Shown piece after piece: positions 1-10,710 of a stretch of DNA of 64,000 nt. Source of the DNA: Riptortus pedestris (Eukaryota > Arthropoda > Insecta > Hemiptera > Alydidae). The stretch spans positions 5,994,501 to 6,058,500 of the forward strand of contig CM032228.1 in the NCBI GenBank assembly GCA_019009955.1, in the 5' to 3' direction. The notes below the pieces were generated by a model. The model did no database searches. It saw nothing but the letters and a program-made list of their open reading frames with translations, and had not been told where the DNA came from. The translations under genes were made by a program, and so were the position numbers. Every line of letters begins with the position of its first letter. Positions within the stretch are counted from its first letter, which is position 1.

Positions 1-70
1 TTTCTCTATTGTAAAACCTCACGTGGGAAATCTGTTTAGTTTTTTTGCTTCGTTGACGGACTTTTATTTT
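1..70 (+). mobile_element. Family A element, 3' end only
   Basis: The window opens inside a family A copy. Visible are the pre-terminal block TTTCTCTATTGTAAAACCTC, the 3' subterminal repeat GGGAAATCTG and the end GACGGACTTTT. The usual hairpin between them is mutated (TTTTTTTGCTTCGTT instead of the GC-rich stem-loop). The same block occurs in reverse complement at about 2,095-2,130. Confidence 0.75.
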
Positions 71-470
71 TCCAACGATTTTTTACGTGTGTCACAATGA
101 ATCCCTATTTAAGAGCATGGGTCTGTAAGTGCTGTTTTCTTCTCCATATCTTCAACAATTATAAAATATTGTATCCTTCTCCTCTTTCTAAACATTGCCC
201 AGACTTTTTCTAAACGTTTAATACTGAAAATGCTGTATTTTAATTTCTCAATTATAAGTTTGAACGTCATCTCCGGGTCGATTCGTTTTGGAAGAAATTT
301 GTTTGAAATCACGAGATGGGAACAAACATAACAGGTCAGTTCTGTTAATAAATATGAAGATTCATTTCAGAAACGAAACCACAAAATGGTTATAAACCTT
401 TGAGAAACCACAACGACAAATCCTGCCTCTGCGCAGTGGCAGAAGAAGAAAGCATTTAGTTTTTGTATGG
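71..470. other. No recognisable feature
   Basis: AT-rich sequence between family A fragments. The reading frames here are short and do not resemble any protein I recognise. Confidence 0.5.
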
Positions 471-600
471 ATAAACAAGGAAAGTAATTTTTTCTCTTCA
501 CTATTTCAAATAGTTTTATATTTTTAGCAGAAACTTTTTCAAATGTCCATCGATTCTATTCAGGAGATGACGAAAATGAGATCCGTTCAAAATTGTATGT

Positions 601-664
<64 letters not shown>
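471..664 (+). mobile_element. Family A 5' fragment ending in (CT)n(AT)n
   Basis: A shared leader (TTTCAAATAGTTTTATATTT) precedes TTAGCAGAAAC and the conserved 5' block ending GAGATGACGAAAATGAGATC. The fragment then runs into a (CT)n tract that becomes (AT)n at about 605-664. The second half of the element is absent; an inverted family B end follows. The same leader plus 5' block recurs at 918-1,090, so this part has been locally duplicated. Confidence 0.75.
605..664. repeat. Compound (CT)n(AT)n microsatellite
   Basis: About 30 bp of CT dinucleotides pass directly into about 27 bp of AT dinucleotides. Translations through it give only Ser-Leu or Tyr-Ile runs and are not genes. Confidence 0.95.
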
Positions 665-669
<5 letters not shown>

Positions 670-684
670 ACACACATACATATA

Positions 685-900
685 TAATTGTACCCTCTGT
701 CTGTACATAGATTTTTTTTCCTCGAAATTTCCTGATACTTTTTCGTTTCACATGACGATATCTGTCATTTGTTTCTTTGTTTGTCACCTTTTCTGGCTTA
801 AACCGCTGAACCAAATTTGATGATACTTGGTACATATATTACAATTAACCCAACTTATTAGTGTATGGAAATGCTCTCTGAGACGTACAAGAGCATTTAG
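685..900 (-). mobile_element. Family B element, 3' end fragment
   Basis: On the minus strand this reads ACCAAGTATCATCAAATTTG, then a block meaning 'GTTCAGCGGTTTAAGCC', a run of ACAAACAAAG and a tail with CAGACAGAGGGTACAATT next to the AT tract. The same order closes the family B copy at 9,930-10,128. That 3' end (accaagtttcat..aaatcggttcagccgttt) is typical of RTE-type LINEs and their short derivatives in insects, from general knowledge. Confidence 0.65.
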
Positions 901-917
901 TTATTAATAATAACTAA

Positions 918-1041
918 AATAAACCCAAGTAATTTTTTTTTCTCTATTTCAAATAGTTTTATATTTTTAGCAGAAATTTCTTCAAATGTCATCGATCATA
1001 TCTAGGAGATGACGAAAATGAGGTCCGTTCAAAATGAAATG

Positions 1042-1092
<51 letters not shown>
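918..1092 (+). mobile_element. Family A 5' fragment with (AT)n
   Basis: Second copy of the leader-plus-5' block seen at 471-664. It contains TTAGCAGAAATTTCTTC, GAGATGACGAAAATGAGGTC and an (AT)n tract at about 1,046-1,090. It stops at the AT tract. Confidence 0.75.
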
Positions 1093-1850
1093 TTGTATAT
1101 ATATCTTGCTCATTACTGTTTTGTTGAATAAAATTTCGAGTTTATTTTTTTCTTTTTTTACAATATACAAAATACCTATACAATATTTTTGAAATCAATG
1201 GGCATTTGGGTTAGGATTTATGGGGTATAGGATCAGCCCAAAATGTTATATTTAATTTATTAACGCTCACATTCTGCAATTTGGATATAGCGGTGGCTTA
1301 TCTCCCGGTTATCACTCTCAGCTATATTAGAGTATTTCAAGAGACAACTTTAATTCTGAAATGGAATAGAGAACAAACTTCTAGAATATATTCATTAACT
1401 ATTTAAAGAATTAAATAACACTTTGAAAGTTCGATTCGAGCAAGACAAACCTTCGCGCCATGTTTGAATTAATCGAATTGCACACTATGTTACCATAATT
1501 CGTACAACAATTAAAGGGCAATCCGTATTACAATTAACTAATTCAGTTAGTATGACATGTTTTTTTTTTAATTTATTTTTTATTCTTTTTATTAAACAGC
1601 CCGTAAGAGCTCAAAAAGAGAATCAAGTAAAATAATTATATTGAATGAAAATTGTCTGGAGGAAGCAGTGAAAACCACCAAAGTCAAATTAGCCAATTCT
1701 AGCAAGAAATGCTATTGCCACTATTAAATATTAAGGTTAGTCAATATGTTCAATCTAAATATAACTTAATTATCCCCAATCGAGAACGGATGATACAACC
1801 TTTGTGATTTCATGTTGTTCAACAAGCACTAAAAGCGGGTGGGGGATGAA
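1093..1850. other. No recognisable feature
   Basis: AT-rich sequence with a poly-T run near 1,560. No reading frame, structured RNA or repeat that I can identify. Confidence 0.5.
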
Positions 1851-1854
1851 ATAT

Positions 1855-2055
1855 TAATATGCCGCCTTAGAATTGGCCACACAAGGCTCACACACTAGCA
1901 CCTGATGAAAAGGGGAGAACCTCCAACCTGCACTGCTTGTGGAGTAGAGCTGACAGTTACACACATACTTACTGAGTGTAGAAGGTATGAGGACATCAGA
2001 AAGTCCCTAAGGTATCAGATGTAATATCAGGCATACTAGGGGATTATAGCAACTC
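1855..2055 (+). pseudogene. LINE ORF2 C-terminal fragment (Jockey/I type)
   Basis: The plus-strand translation contains RLRIGHTRLTH, then a short spacer, then GEPPTCTACG, ELTVTHILTECRRYED and IRKSLRY. This is the region after the reverse transcriptase in Jockey/I-type non-LTR retrotransposons: the conserved RLRIGHT block and a Cys-x2-Cys...His-x4-Cys zinc knuckle (CTAC ... HILTEC). In-frame stops occur after LTH and after LRYQM, and the rest of the ORF is missing. It is a dead 5'-truncated insertion abutting the family A copy that starts at 2,058. The domain identity is clear; the exact LINE clade is inference. Confidence 0.75.
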
Positions 2056-2057
2056 TA

Positions 2058-2476
2058 TAAAAGTCCGTCACGCAGGGGCTGCGTAAACTAAGTAGATTTC
2101 CCACGTGAGGTTTTACAATAGAGAAATCTCACGAGAGCCGAAAAGATAAGGAAACGGCCGAACTAGCTTTTGGCGGGAAAGTCATTCGTCCGTTAGCCGC
2201 CCAGATTTCATAAAAAAACAAATATCTCGGTTCATATTCAAGATATTGCATAAATGTACATAACAATATTTATAGTAAATTTAATTTGCAATAAGAATGA
2301 TTCTGTAAAATTATTCGATCCGACGTATATTAACGGAGATATTTCGAATTTTCGAAAATCCTCCCCGCCCACTGCCGTTAACAAACTTAATCTTTCTTTT
2401 TAATAATAACATGACTAAATATCGAGTTTGGTAATGATCAAACAAAAATTGCTACCGCTAGAGCGGCAACAGACAA

Positions 2477-2542
<66 letters not shown>

Positions 2543-2674
2543 TCAGTTTTGAACGGACCCCATTTTCGTTAGCTACTAGGTAGGATTGATGGACATTTGA
2601 AGAAAAATGTCGAAAATTCCGTCATGAGTACAACCTCAATAGCTGATTTCCCTTGAGGGAGATCTGCTGATAAA
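2058..2674 (-). mobile_element. Family A element, near full length
   Basis: Read on the minus strand it starts at about 2,674 with the AGCAG..CTCCC / GGGAAATCAGCT hairpin, passes the 5' conserved block, an interrupted (AT)n tract (2,478-2,541), the ACCGCTCTAGC block, the TTTTACGTAAAAAG-like block and ATATTTG, and ends at about 2,058 with GGGAAATCTACTTAG, the hairpin ACGCAGCCCCTGCGT and GACGGACTTTT. Both subterminal repeats and the 3' hairpin are present. This is the short subtype of about 0.6 kb. Confidence 0.8.
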
Positions 2675-2784
2675 ACTTTTGAATTTTTTAATAATTACCG
2701 ATGTAAATAAAGAAATATAATATAGGATTTCAACTTATTTGGGTTCACATGCGAGTGAGATGAGTATTTATTGAGGTCGTACTC

Positions 2785-2863
2785 ATAACGCAATTTTCGA
2801 AACATTTCCTCAAATGTTCATCGATTCTACCCACGAGTTGCCGAAAATGAGGTCCGTTCAAAA

Positions 2864-2912
<49 letters not shown>
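2785..2912 (+). mobile_element. Family A 5' fragment with (AT)n
   Basis: Starts TGAGGTCGTACTCATAACGC, continues through the 5' block (ATGAGGTCCGTTCAAAACTG) and ends in about 43 bp of (AT)n. The first subterminal repeat and everything after the AT tract are lost. Confidence 0.75.
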
Positions 2913-2915
<3 letters not shown>

Positions 2916-3445
2916 TAATTATAGATGATTGGATTAATTCTACTGATACAAAGACGAAAAAATGTTTCCAAATTATCGTCAGAAAGCCTTGTAAAATGTT
3001 TTGATTTATTAACTTTTATCATTGAAAAGAACTGTTAGCATTTATAAGTACTGCCAAACGCACAAATCTCACCCCATCTTCCTCATTTGCAGTAAGTAGT
3101 GTAATATTTTTGTTTAATTGGGTTTTTCAAAATGGCTCGCGGGCCGTGCCCACATATGACCTAAACTACACTTATGGAATCAAAGTGGAGATGGTGAAAT
3201 TTTTGTTATAGATTATGTATATATATTACCGGAGCTACTGACGGAGCCTGTAGACATGGCAAGGTGGTGTCTGTACAGCATCCCTCCTGCTACTGGCAGA
3301 CTGCCTGGCACCCTCCCACCCCTCCATCCCCACCACCTTACCCCCTCCCCCGTCACTAGATCACCCCTCCAACAACACCCCCTACAAACTGATTAATCTT
3401 ATCTTCTATCTTATCAACTATCTGAACCAAGACTACTCCATCAGA
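2913..3445. other. Unassigned, with a C-rich segment
   Basis: Mostly AT-rich. A pyrimidine-rich stretch at about 3,300-3,390 (many CCCTCC and CACCC runs) is compositionally distinct. It ends in ACTCCATCAG right before a family A 3' end, and a similar ACTCCATCAG tail occurs before another family A-like end near 61,340. Confidence 0.35.
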
Positions 3446-3505
3446 AGTCCGCCACGCAGGGGCTGCGTAAACTAAGCAGATTTCCCATCTACTGCTATTA
3501 CACAC
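3446..3505 (-). mobile_element. Family A 3' end fragment
   Basis: Minus-strand reading ends GGGAAATCTGCTTAG, ACGCAGCCCCTGCGT and GGCGGACTTCTG. Only the terminal block survives. Confidence 0.7.
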
Positions 3506-3599
3506 AACTCTCAACTTAACCTTTGAACGAAAAGGCTGTGACCGAGGACAAATTTGACAGGTAGGTGACATACATGATACCTACCTGTCATACGCATAT

Positions 3600-4640
3600 T
3601 TTCCATTTTATTCTGCTCAGAATCACTCTTCTTGTCTCAGAATAACATTTAGAAATGGTAAAAGGAATACTGTGTTAGTGTGTGCCTGTGCTGGTGAGTA
3701 CCCCCCCCCCCTCGTCACCAATCAGTGCTTATAATGGAATATTAAATAAAAATATGCAAAAAATATATTTTTCTGTAATCGTTGAATAATGGTAACATTA
3801 CTAAACTGAAATGAGTAAAGAAAGTGAAACATTTTGCATACATAGTAGTGAAGAAAAGTAATATCACTTTCTTCACTGTGAAGAAAAGTGAATTGCCTTC
3901 TTAATTAGTAATAAGTATAAATTTAAAAAAATAATTGAAGTTGGAAATTAAATGCTTTAAAAATGTATTCTGCTTAACACAGTGTAAGAATTTATTTTGG
4001 AAACAAATAGCAGCTATTGAAATGTGACATCGAAATTAAGCGTTGGTGGGAAATAATCCAATATAATATTAAAATATAAATATAATAATAGAAACGGGCC
4101 ATTACCTTCCCATTGTTTATAGCCTGCACTTTTTATAATGCACTACTTGCACAATCATCACTAGTTGTTTTATAACTAGCTTATAACCTTTCACAACCAT
4201 GCTTAAAACCTACCACGAACGCTGAATTTCGATGTGATATGAACACGAATAGCTGCTGTTTGACAGTAAAAAATTTTAAGTATTACACTCGTGTTTACGA
4301 AGTAGAATTTACAGACCTCGTGAAATACCACACTCGCTTCGCTCGTGTGGGTAAACGTTTTCACTCGATTGTAAAATTAGATCTACTTTCGCAAACTTTG
4401 TGATGCCATAAATAACTGTTATAGTATAATAATATATTATGAAATATTTATTATACAATAACATACTATTTAATACCTTTTCTTACGATAAAAATAAGCA
4501 TAGAAGTGTTTATTAGTAGCATATTGTTATTATACAAAAATAGACCTAAGTATAAAAACTTAAATACAAATGTTAACCTATACAGTACCAACAAAAATTA
4601 AAGGACACTCATTTATAAAAAAAATAATGCCAAAACAAAC
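3600..4640. other. Probable single-copy AT-rich DNA
   Basis: No coding or repeat signature apart from a small local duplication at 3,847-3,895, where GTGAAGAAAAGT occurs twice around ATCACTTTCTTC. No gene is supported. Confidence 0.4.
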
Positions 4641-4654
4641 AAAAAAAAACATGA

Positions 4655-4850
4655 AGTTATTCACTTGACGATCCACCAATGGCAAAACATTCAGGGCAAC
4701 CTTAGTATTCTAAGTGTTCACCGCAAATACTTCTTTGGCATTTACAGCAAAGACGGGCACCTATTTTTTTTATTATTTATAAATTACTATTACTTTCTTC
4801 CATTTTTCTTAAAAGTTCATTTCTAATCTCATCTTCAGTGATAAATAGCA
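4655..4850 (-). pseudogene. Possible transposase C-terminal zinc-ribbon remnant
   Basis: The minus-strand translation includes RNELLRKMEESNSN, a stop, then ARLCCKCQRSICGEHLEY, a stop, then GCPECF. The spacing C-x2-C-x4-C-x2-H-x6-C-x2-C resembles the Cys/His-rich tail of piggyBac-type transposases (compare the clearer one at 7,085-7,195). The rest of such a protein is not visible and two stops interrupt it. The family assignment is a guess from the Cys/His spacing only. Confidence 0.35.
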
Positions 4851-5275
4851 AATTTAGTGTCATAGAAAATTTTCAAAAAGGGATATGTTAAACAACAAGG
4901 CTGTGTGCCAAAATACGACACCTTAACGGCCAAAACACTCCGAATAAGTACGACAAATGGTAGAGGACAGAGCGTGCAATGACCTTGACATGTAGTTGAC
5001 TATTGAATAGGAGGGTATTAAGCACACCATCTTCTTGTCTTGTCTTGTCCTGTTTGTTACTAGCTCATGCGTGTACAACGTACGGCATAGGTGTCACGTA
5101 TGACGTACGTAGCCTTGTCGTTTAAACGTTAATTCTTGTGTTACGAAAAAAATGTACGTAATAACAATTGTAGAGCATGAATAACTTAGCACGATTGGCT
5201 CTATAACATTTTGGGATACGACTCATAATAACAGCAATAATTTGAGTTTCAAATTCCCATCTAAATTTTAATAAC

Positions 5276-5838
5276 CTCTGAAGAGTCTGAAACGTAAACC
5301 AAGAGGTCTGCCAACCTCTCACAGAAAAGACAAAATTACTGTAATATATCCGAATATAACATATTACTTTTATTGAAAATTGTTTACTACTCTAGTATTA
5401 TAATTTATAATGAATCAGAATAATTTTTATCTCAATCACTCAAATTTTAGTATTCCAAGTACTTAAGATAAGGAGGGTCACCAAAACATATTTTCATATA
5501 TTCTCATACAATAAAAGTCTCTAGAAAACAATAACTGGTATATAAACTTCAAATAAAGTGGTTTATTATATAACAGAGTATTGTTTATGTACAAGTGGGT
5601 GTTTGCCGAAGGCTGAAAAGTGAAAAAATGCAAATATCTCGATTAATATTCAAGATAGATAATAAATGTTTATAAAAATATTAATAGTACATGTAATTTG
5701 CAATAAGATTGATTCTATACAATTTTTCGATCCGATGTATAGATTGGAGATATTTTAAATTTTCTAAAATCTCCTTCTCTAAAACCCCACCACCCCACTG
5801 TTGGATTTTGGCCATAAACGACCAAGAATTAGGGGGAC
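5276..5838 (-). mobile_element. Family A element, 3' two-thirds
   Basis: On the minus strand the internal blocks are in normal order: a block like TTTTGGCC...CAACAGTGGGGTGG, ATCGGATCGAAAAATTGTAT, TCTTGAATATTAATCGAG, ATTTGCAT, the TGTACATAAACAATACTCTG block, and the GGTGACC block and TTTTCTGTGAGAGG. The 3' hairpin and the 5' AT-tract half are missing. It sits head-to-head with the plus-strand copy beginning at 5,845. Confidence 0.7.
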
Positions 5839-5964
5839 TGACTTATAGCATATTTCCCATGAGGGAAATCAGCTATTGAGATCCGTACTCATAACGCGAT
5901 TTTTGAAATTTTTCTTCAAATGTCCATCGATCCTACCTGACGAATTCGACGTCCGCTCAAAATT

Positions 5965-6034
<70 letters not shown>

Positions 6035-6729
6035 GAGTAAATTTGTCTGTTACCGCTCTAGCGGTCGCAATTATAGCTTAAACGCTATCAAACTCGATAT
6101 TTAATTGTTTTATGTAAAAAAAAAAGGTCAAGTTCGTTAATCGGAAAAGTGGGAGGGCGGGTTTAAAGGGGCGGATTTTCGAAAACTCAAAATATCTCCG
6201 GTACTATAGGTCGGATCGAAAAAGTGTATAGAACCAATTTTATTGCACATAAAAGGGCCTATACATCTTGTTATATACATGCATTCTCTATCTTGAATAT
6301 TAACCGAGTTATTTGCACGTTTCAGCCTTCAGCAAACCCTCACTCCTACTCATGTTACATAAACAATACTCTATTATATAATAAACCACTTTATTCGAAG
6401 ATTAAATACCAAATTTTGTTTTGAAGAGACGTTTATTATACGAGATACATGCAAATATGTTCTGGTGACACTCCCCTCGTCTCATGTTTTTTGTACTACT
6501 AAAATTTGATTGATTGAGATAATTATTATTCTGACTCATTATAATTCTGAAAACTATATACCACAGCTAGTACTGACTATGGCATATAGTTTTCCATAAA
6601 ATTAGTACGTTACATTCAGATATACTTCATTAATTGTTCTTCTTTCCGGTCTATATTCTATCTATTCAGCACTGCGATGTTGGATGCCCTGTTTGTTTAC
6701 AATTCAGACGTTTTCCGCTGTAGTTTTTA

Positions 6730-7717
6730 TTAACCCTCCGACAGGCGCGTCCTAGTTAATGACACACTTGGGCGCGTTGGCTACAGGTGTAGCTATTACT
6801 TAAAAATGATTTACATAAGAAAAAAATCAAATGTAATTAATTTTAACAATTTAATGTATACAATTTTAAGCAATTATATCGGTGAACAAATCGAAATCAG
6901 TTTTTATTGAAGTGAATAACAATTTTTTTTTTTTTAATGAAAACACATCCATATAGTTTCTATAAGCAAAAACACGTAATGGAACTTTATTTTATTAAAA
7001 CTTATTAATGGAAAATAAAATACTATGTACAAAATATAGTAAATACATATACAGCCACTTTTATAAACAGTCAGGACAAATTTGCCACATATGATATTTA
7101 CATATATTTTTTTTATATTTTGCACACATGTTTCTGGATGTCTTTTTCTTTCCCGGTCATTCACAGAAATTGCACCTTCTTATAGTGCCTTTAGGGATTA
7201 TAATGGGTTGGGCATGTTCTTCAAACTGGCAAATTCAAGAGTTCCTTCGCTCGTTGCTTCAAATTTGTTGGTAGATCTTCCACATCAGACTCATCACCCG
7301 ATGAAACTTCTCGCAACCGTTGAGAAAGAATATCTGGATCACTGGTGCGTTCCCCAGAACTTCTTGATTGAAGAGATCTCCGAAGGAAAAAGGAAAAATC
7401 CATCTTAAATTTATCGTTATGTATGAAAACTTTGAAAAAAAACAACAAAACAAAACGATAAAACTGAAATATTTGTCCAATTTCCTCACGTAGCTGGGCA
7501 ACACCGTTGGGGCGCGTGTGGCTACAACCGGTAACACATTGGGAATTAAAGATCTGTTGTAAGAAGGGTCAAGGTCACTTGCATACTGACTAATAGACAT
7601 ATCCTGCCTAGGAAGGTATTAGTCCGCCAAAAGCTCCCAGCCCATGCATGCCCTTGCTGGGAACATTTAAGCTTTGTCATGGCTACACCCGTAGCCACGC
7701 GCCTAACGGAGGGTTAA
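6730..7717 (-). mobile_element. Non-autonomous piggyBac-type DNA transposon
   Basis: The element is bounded by TTAA at 6,730-6,733 and 7,714-7,717, the target-site duplication expected of piggyBac. The inner ends are inverted: CCCTCCGACAGGCGCGT on the left and, in reverse complement, CCCTCCGTTAGGCGCGTGG on the right, followed by imperfect GGCTAC-GGTGTAGC sub-repeats. It interrupts a family A copy. The related copy at 12,500-12,560 has the same flanking sequence with a single TTAA (12,536-12,539), which acts as an empty-site control. The interior keeps only the two ends of a transposase gene on the minus strand, so the element would need a transposase supplied from elsewhere. Confidence 0.88.
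7085..7406 (-). pseudogene. piggyBac transposase, internally deleted remnant
   Basis: Reading from 7,406 down, the N-terminal part starts MDFSFFLRRSLQS and continues with an acidic stretch containing SSGDESDVEDLP, about 60 codons, ending near 7,213. After a stop it continues at about 7,195 with the C-terminal Cys/His-rich tail: RRCNFCE, a stop, PGKKKTSRNMC, KYKKNICKYH, MWQICPDCL and a terminal stop. The C-x2-C ... C ... C-x2-H ... C-x2-C spacing is that of the piggyBac C-terminal zinc domain. The catalytic DDD core is absent, so the deletion removed most of a gene usually 500-600 codons long. The product would be inactive. Confidence 0.8.
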
Positions 7718-7838
7718 CTTGTAAATTGACTGAATGATTTCTGCTTACCGTTTGCATTTATTCCGTTAACATTTACGGTGGTGTTACTAGTATTTAGATT
7801 TATCTGTTGTAGCATTTCCGTAGAAAGTCTGCTTAGTT

Positions 7839-7963
7839 TTTAGCAGATTTCCCTTGTTGGGGGAAATCAGCATTGAGGTCGTACTCATAACGTAATTTTC
7901 GAAAAAGTTCTTCAAATGTCCATCGATCCTACGCAGAAGATAACGAAAATGATTTCCGTTCAA

Positions 7964-8035
<72 letters not shown>

Positions 8036-8535
8036 CTGTTAACACTCTAGCGGTCGCAATTTTTGTTTAATCGTCACCAAACTCGGTATTTAATCGTTTT
8101 ATGTAAAAAGGAAGATCAAGTTCGTTAACGGCTGAAATCGGACCAGTGGGAGGGGGGTTTAGAGGGGGGATTTTCAAAAATTCGAAATATCTCCGTTATT
8201 ATGCATCGGATCGAAAAATTGTATAGAACCAATCTTATTGGAAATTAAAGTTACTATAAATATTGTTATATGCATTTATTCTCTATCTTGAATATTAACC
8301 GAGATATTTGCATTTGTAATCTGCATGTTCGGACTTTCCGCCGAGAGCTCTGGTGGCCATTTCCATAACTATTCGTCCCTCGTGAATAGGTTTAGAGGTT
8401 AGGTTAACTGTTTTTTGGGGCTAGAAACTTCTGGGTTATTACGCCCTAAATAATGTTTTAGGTTTAGAGGTTTGGTTTAGAGGTTAGGTTAATTTTTTGG
8501 GGCTAGTAGTGAGTAGCCCTGCGTGACGGACTTTT
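7839..8535 (+). mobile_element. Family A element, short subtype, head-to-tail copy
   Basis: Begins TTAGCAGATTTCCC directly after the truncated 3' end of the preceding copy and ends with CAGCCCTGCGTGACGG-like sequence and ACTTTTTG at 8,535 (stem partly lost: AGTAGCCCTGCGTGACGGAC). It has about 62 bp of (AT)n at 7,969-8,031. The 3' part differs from the long subtype, carrying a CCGCCGAGAGCTCTGG segment and TTAGAGGTTAGGTTA duplicated around 8,390-8,500. Confidence 0.8.
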
Positions 8536-8904
8536 TGTTATTCCGAACAGCGAGGCGCACATTGGCAATCCCGGGTTAACGAATCAATCTCTTGTGCTTT
8601 CTCGCAGCTCGAGAGATGGGCTACAAATCTAGAGGAAAAGGAGATTTATCTATGTGTAAGAGGAAAATATATTTCTCATTTTATTCTCACCAATTCCGAG
8701 GACGTTTTTTTTTTCCCTCAGCCGTCTTGCCATTGGAACAGTATTAAATCCGTTAATCTCGCTGATATATTAGCCTGCTTTATTGTCTTGGGTTGTCTCG
8801 TTCTATGTGGTCTGGTAATGGCATTTGCTGTGAGCTAGCATTCTCATTGGGAATTTATTTTATTGATCAACCAGCACCAAGAAGGCCATGTCCACACATC
8901 ATGA
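8536..8904. other. Unassigned
   Basis: Mixed-composition sequence without repeats I recognise. The open frame that starts at 8,793 runs into a family A fragment and its AT tract and is not a credible gene. Confidence 0.4.
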
Positions 8905-8987
8905 TGGCATTTTCAAAAATGTCCCTCGATCCTACCCAGGAGATGACGAAAATGAGGTACGTTCAAAATTATTACGTTATATATATA

Positions 8988-9043
<56 letters not shown>
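8905..9043 (+). mobile_element. Family A 5' fragment with (AT)n
   Basis: Contains AAATGTCCCTCGATCCTACC and GAGATGACGAAAATGAGGTA, then about 45 bp of (AT)n. A family B element begins immediately after the AT tract at 9,044, suggesting insertion into the microsatellite. Confidence 0.75.
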
Positions 9044-9045
<2 letters not shown>

Positions 9046-10128
9046 TAGTTAAGACACCCGGCTTCGCCCGAGAAACGTTTGAGGCTGAATGATGATGATA
9101 TATTTATTGGGCTTTACTTTGCACAATATTTTTACATTTTCCCGTCCCAGTGTTTAGGGTTAATATCCGTTGTTGGCATTTGTTAATAATAAAATTAATT
9201 TTTTATGTAAGTCTTTACTGTCCTCCAAATTGTCATACCGAATCATGGGTATAATTGCTAAAAATGCAATAGGAAACGAACTACTGCTATTTTTAAATTC
9301 AGGCCTCCCTTATAACCCCCCCCCACCCTCCTGCCCGTCGCTAGAAATGTTGGTATGGCTTATTATAATGAAAGCGTTAGTGATAATGCACATACCGAGT
9401 TTTATTTATTTCGGTTGGGTCATTTGTCCCAAATAAAATTGTTCACTTCCGCTATAGGTTTTAGCGTATATCTCGTTTATAATTCGGTATACAACAAAAG
9501 TGAATATGGTAAAAGTTACTCCAAATAACAAAATAAACAACTTTTGTTATGTGCATAATTGCCTGAAATTCTATACGAACGAAATATTGCTATTTTTAAT
9601 TTCAGGCCTCCCCTACAACCCCCACTCCTGCTCGTCTCTAGAAATAATGGTTTAGCTTATTATCATGAAGGAGTTAGTGTTAATTCACATACGGAATTTT
9701 ATTTAATTCGGTTGGGTCGTTTGTCCCAAATAAAATTGTTCACTTCCGCTATAGGTTTTAGCGTATATCTCGTTTATAATTCGGTATAAGAAAAAAAAAG
9801 TTACTCTAAATAACAAAATAAACAACGTTTGTTATGTGCATAATTGCCGAAAAACCAATAGGAAACGAAATATCGCTATTTTTAATTTCAGGCTTCCCTT
9901 ATAACCCCCACTCCTGATCGTCGAAGTTGGGTTAGTAGTACTATACATACCAAGTTTCATAAAATTCGGCTCAGCCGTTTATGCGTGAAAAGGTAACAAA
10001 CAAACCAACAAATAAACAAACAGACACCAAAGAAACAAAATGCAGTTAAGGTGTCTATGACATGTGAAACGAAAAGTTATCGTGAAATTTCGCGAAAAAA
10101 ATCAATTTACAGACAGAGGTACAATTTT
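9044..10128 (+). mobile_element. Family B element (RTE-like ends), near full length
   Basis: Starts ACTAGTTAAGACACCCGGC, then TTCGCCCGAG and GAGGCTGAATGATG. It contains three internal units, each opening CAGGCCTCCC or CAGGCTTCCC (9,299; 9,602; 9,890) and containing CGGTTGGGTCATTTGTCCC and TCCGCTATAGGTTTTAGCG. Unit spacing is about 303 and 288 bp. It ends with an ATACCAAGTTTCAT..AAATTCGG block, GCCGTTTATGCGTG, AACAAACAAACC repeats and CAGACAGAGGTACAATT. There is no long reading frame. The 3' end resembles RTE-type LINEs, so a LINE-derived or LINE-mobilised family is likely. Function is inferred from ends only. Confidence 0.72.
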
Positions 10129-10144
10129 ATATATATATATATAG

Positions 10145-10214
<70 letters not shown>
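10126..10214. repeat. (AT)n followed by (GT)n
   Basis: Interrupted AT dinucleotides from about 10,126 to 10,198 pass into eight GT dinucleotides. They separate the family B 3' end from a Penelope-like fragment. Confidence 0.95.
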
Positions 10215-10429
10215 ATTCTATTTTTCAGTCCACACCGCTGAGAAATATTTTCATGTGAGGAGTTGTCTCTCTGACATTGTGAGGAGTTCGGCTATCTGCT
10301 CCAGCCGTGTGAATTTTCATTGGTTTTAGAAGTTTCAATGGAAATACGTTCATCAACGTCAGGCAGTTGTTTTAAAGTAAATAGCTATTTGATTAAATCA
10401 TATGTTTTAGATTTTTTATTATACATTTC

Positions 10430-10660
10430 CGCGTTTCAGAGAGTTTGACACCGTCAATACAATATACTGGTATTTGTTCTCTTGTTAATTTCGAGAGCTT
10501 CTAGTACTTTAGCTTCTAGTAAGGTGGTCTTCACTATGTAGAATTTCTGTCTCATCGAACTTTATTTGGTGTCTAGCTATGGCAGATGCTTTTATTCTCC
10601 GATGTTTCAGATCAGCCAGGTCTCCTTTCCTGTCTGTCGCACAGCAAACTGTGTTATACC
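10430..10660 (-). pseudogene. Penelope-like element, GIY-YIG C-terminal fragment
   Basis: The minus-strand frame from about 10,650 reads DLADLKHRRIKASAIARHQ, KFDETEILHSEDHLTRS and a stop, then further EI-like residues. This matches the tail of the GIY-YIG endonuclease region of Penelope-like elements, where an 'AxH ... I.F..T.IL ... RxxxEAxEI' pattern is typical. The reverse transcriptase and the GIY-YIG core are missing. The match is by pattern memory only and other GIY-YIG-bearing elements cannot be excluded. Confidence 0.5.
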
Positions 10661-10663
10661 AGA

Positions 10664-10710
10664 AAGACGGAAATCTGCTTAGTTTACTCAGCCCCTGCGT
10701 GACGGTCATT
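10664..10710 (+). mobile_element. Family A 3' end fragment, tandem junction
   Basis: GGAAATCTGCTTAG, then ACTCAGCCCCTGCGT and GACGGTCATTT, joined directly to the TTAGCAGATTTCCC start of the next copy. This is a clean 3'-end-to-5'-start junction. Confidence 0.8.

Larger units (their letters stand above)
5845..7838 (+). mobile_element. Family A element, long subtype, interrupted by piggyBac
   Basis: Starts TAGCATATTTCCC with GGGAAATCAGC, passes the 5' block, about 64 bp of (AT)n (5,968-6,031), the ACCGCTCTAGCGGT palindrome, the GTTTTATG block, the G-rich segment, the ATCTCCGGTACTATAGGTCG block, CACTCCCCTCGTC, the TTTCTTTCCGGT block, and after the piggyBac insertion GGTGGTGTTACTAG and TCTGCTTAG. 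Without the 980-bp insertion it would be about 1 kb. The 3' hairpin is lost at the junction with the next head-to-tail copy. Confidence 0.8.

Noticed and set aside
982..1170. Frames made of Tyr-Ile repeats (here and at several other AT tracts)
   Set aside because: Translations of (AT)n microsatellites.
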